Source: Marine Group I thaumarchaeote SCGC AAA799-D11 (GTDB lineage: Archaea; Thermoproteota; Nitrososphaeria; Nitrososphaerales; Nitrosopumilaceae). From it: a stretch of 64,000 bases of DNA. Under the pieces are notes generated by a model. That model saw only the letters and a program-made list of their open reading frames with translations. It was not told where the DNA came from and searched no databases. Positions 61,485 through 64,000 of the stretch are shown one piece after another (the first letter of the stretch is position 1; every line of letters begins with the position of its first letter). The stretch lies in assembly GCA_000746765.1 (NCBI GenBank), contig JOSY01000011.1, forward strand, positions 1 to 64,000, read 5' to 3'. Made by a program: the position numbers and the translations under genes.

Positions 61485-62235
61485 TTGGACGTTAAAACAG
61501 GTAGTGAGGTTGCATTAGCACATCTAAAAAATAAACAATTCATTACTGCTCATACGTTATTTTCTGACCAAGCAGAATCTGTAAAAAAAATCAGAACCTA
61601 TCAAATCTGCATTATTGTATTTGTTAGCTGCTGAATGTAAAAAACAACACGGAAAAGATTCTGAAAATGAAATTGCAGAAGCTGGAGATTTGTTTTTGAA
61701 ATATTCTAACCGCAAAGATGCAGATAACGTAAAAGGTGCATTACTTTGTGCATCAAAATGTTTTTTGAGTTTGGGAGACTTTGATAAAGCAAGAGACACA
61801 TATCAGCAAGCAAAAACAATGTTTACAGAATCTCCTCAAATTACAAGACCTGTTGTAATTATTGATGACAGTAAAGCTATAGCATTGAAATTACAGACTT
61901 ATGTTGAAAAACTAGGATACTCTGACATTCATGTTTTTGAAAATGGCAAGACTGGTGTTAAAGGATGTAAAGATTTATTCTCTGAGGGAAAACATCCTAT
62001 ACTTCTTTTGGATATGGGATTGCCTGATCTTGAAGGTGATACTGTTGCAGAAAAATTACTAAAAGAAAAATTAGATTTACAGATTGTCGTCATAACTGCT
62101 GATGAGAAAACTACTGAACGTGTAAACAAGACACTTAGTTCTGGTGTATCTGCATTTATACAGAAACCTTTCACACTTGATGAAGTCAAAAAAGCAATAG
62201 ATGTAGCAGAATCTGAGTATGATCTATTACAATAA
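61485..62235 (+). CDS. Response regulator receiver protein, frameshifted near the N-terminus
   Basis: The main frame 61615-62235 encodes a partial TPR-like region (SLGDFDKARDTYQQAKTMF) followed by a receiver domain (VVIIDDSKAIALKLQTYVEK, phospho-acceptor Asp in ILLLDMGLPDLEGD, later VITADEKT and FIQKPFTLDEVK). The natural N-terminus lies in another frame, from TTG 61485 (LDVKTGSEVALAHLKNKQF). The frames meet at an A8 run (61583-61590), and seven A would restore one protein of about 250 residues. The frameshift is real or a sequencing error. If intact, it is a CheY-like signalling protein. Confidence 0.8.
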
Positions 62236-62727
62236 CAAAAGTGACATGTTGAGAATGTTTACATCTCTGATGTCTATCTCATTGATTCTATAATCAATTA
62301 ATCCTTCAGAGAATTTTTCAACAATTTTTTCTGATGTATTGTCTTTTTCAGATTCGATTTGAACAATTACTTGCATGTTCCATTCTCCTTCCATGTTTGC
62401 AACAAGAACGTAATTATTTAATTTTTTAACAAAATCTGTAATAGAATCTCTAACTGCCTCAAGTGATTTTGATGGTTTTAATTTCATCATTACTGATTGA
62501 TACTTGTTAATTCCTGATACGTCTGTTAGAACAGCTTTGTATCCTTTGATAATTCCACTTTTCTCTAAACGTTCAATTCTTTTTCTAATTGTTCTATCTG
62601 AAACATCATGTCCTGATTTTTCTAATTCTGCGGCGATTTCCTTTGATGAGGTTCTTGCATTATTGTTAAGAATTTCAATAATTTTCTGATCTACTTTGTC
62701 TAGATTAGACCAAGCATCCTCACTCAT
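62227..62727 (-). CDS. Lrp/AsnC-family transcription regulator
   Basis: A 166-residue protein with an AsnC-type helix-turn-helix (ILNNNARTSSKEIAAELEKS, SDRTIRKRIERLEKSGIIKG) and a C-terminal RAM-like ligand domain. It controls amino acid or central metabolism genes in other archaea. It overlaps the response regulator end by 9 nt on the other strand. Confidence 0.9.
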   Translation of the reverse strand: MSEDAWSNLDKVDQKIIEILNNNARTSSKEIAAELEKSGHDVSDRTIRKRIERLEKSGIIKGYKAVLTDVSGINKYQSVMMKLKPSKSLEAVRDSITDFVKKLNNYVLVANMEGEWNMQVIVQIESEKDNTSEKIVEKFSEGLIDYRINEIDIRDVNILNMSLLLL

Positions 62728-62787
62728 ACAAGTAAGAAAAACTAATGCTTTTTGTATTTTTGGCTTATTCTATGCTTGTATTACTGA

Positions 62788-63351
62788 TTATTCTTCTAAA
62801 ATCCAACCTGATTCAAACAAGTTACTATCTTGCTCTTCACCAATTTCTGTGGCAAACCTCCAGATGAATGGATACTCTGTATTCATCTGTTCTTTAATTT
62901 TCATTAATGATTCTATTTCAGAATTCAAATTTTCATCAGCTGTTTTGTACTCTTTACAAAATTTGCATTTCTCATCAAGTGTAATTGGATCTGATTCAAT
63001 CAGTGGGTATGTTCTGCATGCAAGAGGTCTGTCTTTGTAAATTTTACATGGAAATCCGTTATGAGGTGATTTGTTTCCACTTTCTGTATCTAAAAAGGGA
63101 CAAGTGTTTCCATTCTTTTCAACTCCCATCATCTGATATGCCAAAATTTTAGTAGGAATTGTATCTCTATCCTTAGAAACTCCTATTCTGGGTAAAATTT
63201 TAACATCTAAATTGTTCTCATCTGCTAATTTTTCCATTCTTTCTTTTTCCTCTGGTAATATCAAAACCCCAATCTTCCCAAATTTTTTACTTGGATAGTA
63301 TTCTCTTTCAATACAGCACTGAGAACACTCATCGATACACTTGAATTCCAC
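62788..63351 (-). CDS. YkgJ-type Cys-cluster protein
   Basis: A 187-residue protein with the CxxCC-type cluster CIDECSQCCIERE at the start, then CPFLDTESG, GFPCKIYKDRPLACRTYPL and CKFCKEY. This is the YkgJ/Fe-S-cluster-oxidoreductase-like family, thought to bind zinc or iron. Function is uncertain. It stands alone upstream of the Lrp gene. Confidence 0.82.
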   Translation of the reverse strand: MEFKCIDECSQCCIEREYYPSKKFGKIGVLILPEEKERMEKLADENNLDVKILPRIGVSKDRDTIPTKILAYQMMGVEKNGNTCPFLDTESGNKSPHNGFPCKIYKDRPLACRTYPLIESDPITLDEKCKFCKEYKTADENLNSEIESLMKIKEQMNTEYPFIWRFATEIGEEQDSNLFESGWILEE

Positions 63352-63436
63352 AATTTCTTTTTACTTTCAACGCATAAAACTCATTATAAAAAATCAAAAA
63401 CCTATCAGTTATATGCTTATAATGTGAATTACACTC

Positions 63437-63748
63437 ATGGGTAAGCGCCAAGTAAAAAGTGAAAGTGCATTAAAAGAGATTCGTCTTCCTGAAGAAGGTG
63501 AACTATTTGGTAGAGTTCTCAAAATGCTTGGCGGTGAAAATGTCTTAATCAAATGTACTGACAATGTCACAAGAAGAGGTAGAATTAGAGGTAAACTGAA
63601 GAGAAGAGTTTGGATAAGAGACAATGATATCGTAATCATTGCACCATGGGACTTTAATGAATCTGAAAAAGGTGACATAGTTTGGAGATTTACACTTCCT
63701 CAAGTTGAATGGCTAAAGGAAAATGGACACATTCCAAAAGATTTCTAA
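63437..63748 (+). CDS. eif1a: Translation initiation factor aIF1A
   Basis: A 103-residue OB-fold protein. LPEEGELFGRVLKMLGGENV, TRRGRIRGKLKRRVWIRDND and IIAPWDFNESEKGDIVWRF match archaeal IF1A closely. It occupies the A site of the small ribosomal subunit during initiation. The gene is monocistronic, with a TTATAATG-like box about 25 nt upstream. Confidence 0.95.
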   Translation: MGKRQVKSESALKEIRLPEEGELFGRVLKMLGGENVLIKCTDNVTRRGRIRGKLKRRVWIRDNDIVIIAPWDFNESEKGDIVWRFTLPQVEWLKENGHIPKDF

Positions 63749-63761
63749 TTTAACACCTTAG

Positions 63762-63769
63762 TTAATATA
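63762..63769 (+). promoter_or_regulatory. TATA-like box for the cold-shock gene
   Basis: TTAATATA lies 25-32 nt before the cspA ATG. The spacing fits an archaeal leaderless promoter; there is no Shine-Dalgarno near the start. Confidence 0.35.
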
Positions 63770-63793
63770 GTGAGAGAATCATCTCCATACTAA

Positions 63794-63985
63794 ATGGAAC
63801 AAGGTACCGTAAAATGGTTTAACCGTACTAAGGGCTTTGGTTTTATTGAAAGAGAAGGTGGAGACGATCTATTTGTTCACAAAACAGATGTTGACGGATT
63901 CATCAACGAAGGCGATAAAGTCGAGTTTGAAATCGGTGAAGGCAAAAAAGGCCCAGCAGCACAAAAAGTCAAAAAAACAGAATAG
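63794..63985 (+). CDS. cspA: Cold-shock domain protein (CspA family)
   Basis: A 63-residue cold-shock protein with both RNA-binding motifs, KGFGFIE (RNP1) and DLFVH (RNP2), and the start [12 protein letters not shown]. Cold-shock proteins are widespread in bacteria and rare in most archaea but present in thaumarchaea, presumably by transfer. It binds single-stranded RNA. The stop is 15 nt from the window end. Confidence 0.94.
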   Translation: MEQGTVKWFNRTKGFGFIEREGGDDLFVHKTDVDGFINEGDKVEFEIGEGKKGPAAQKVKKTE

Positions 63986-64000
63986 ACAATGAATTTTTAA

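Overview
The window looks like chromosomal DNA of a marine ammonia-oxidising archaeon of the Nitrosopumilus type (Nitrososphaerota/Thaumarchaeota). Archaeal information-processing genes are present: TFB, Gar1, SRP19, ribosomal protein S8e, eIF1A, an RPA-like OB-fold protein and a tRNA-Leu with an anticodon-loop intron. Base composition is strongly AT-rich, TTG starts are common, and several genes have a TATA-like box about 25-30 nt before the start codon with no visible Shine-Dalgarno, as expected for leaderless archaeal mRNAs. Secreted cupredoxin and surface proteins, a bicarbonate (SbtA) system and siroheme-type tetrapyrrole genes fit a marine thaumarchaeon. The genus call is inference from gene content.

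Layout. 0-5 kb: two tiny proteins, then a MoxR / DUF58 / vWA / BatD-like operon. 5-9 kb: AbrB-like regulator, secreted cupredoxin, a 0.6 kb non-coding island with three repeat families, a tyrosine recombinase and tRNA-Glu. 9-24 kb: mostly accessory and envelope genes. These include a metallothionein-like peptide, secreted surface proteins, a beta-propeller protein divergent from a membrane-bound winged-helix regulator, an ABC-2 exporter, an NHL/RTX protein, a secreted protein with a triplicated domain, and PstS. 24.8-29.6 kb: pstC-pstA-pstB-phoU followed by an SbtA-type bicarbonate transporter and its PII-like partner. 29.6-31 kb: an arsenic locus (arsR divergent from arsC and an aquaporin). 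31-34.8 kb: hemL-hemC-cobA-hemD. 35-40 kb: sufB-sufD-Rieske-sufS-sufU. 40-49 kb: pgk, a PAP2 phosphatase, a histone-H1-like protein, a giant secreted putative metallopeptidase, an OB-fold protein, tRNA-Leu, DedA-like and HD proteins. 49.4-56.8 kb: hemB, hemA and a damaged precorrin-2 dehydrogenase gene, divergent from a fused AhbA-AhbB siroheme decarboxylase, then an aldo/keto reductase, a chlorite-dismutase-family protein and sufC. 56.9-64 kb: tfb, gar1, srp19, rps8e, scpB, scpA, an alcohol dehydrogenase, a frameshifted response regulator, an Lrp regulator, a YkgJ-type Cys-cluster protein, eIF1A and cspA.

How the genes work together. The two hem clusters cover glutamyl-tRNA to uroporphyrinogen III to precorrin-2, and AhbA/B plus a Cld-family protein suggest the siroheme route onward to heme. 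The Suf genes supply Fe-S clusters, with sufC displaced about 16 kb from the rest. Pst/PhoU and SbtA/PII handle phosphate and bicarbonate uptake. Four secreted proteins, including the phosphate-binding protein, share a C-terminal tryptophan-rich module (seven copies in all) that is the clearest unexplained system here. Five very small genes with paired Cys/His ligands are easily missed by gene callers and are listed explicitly.
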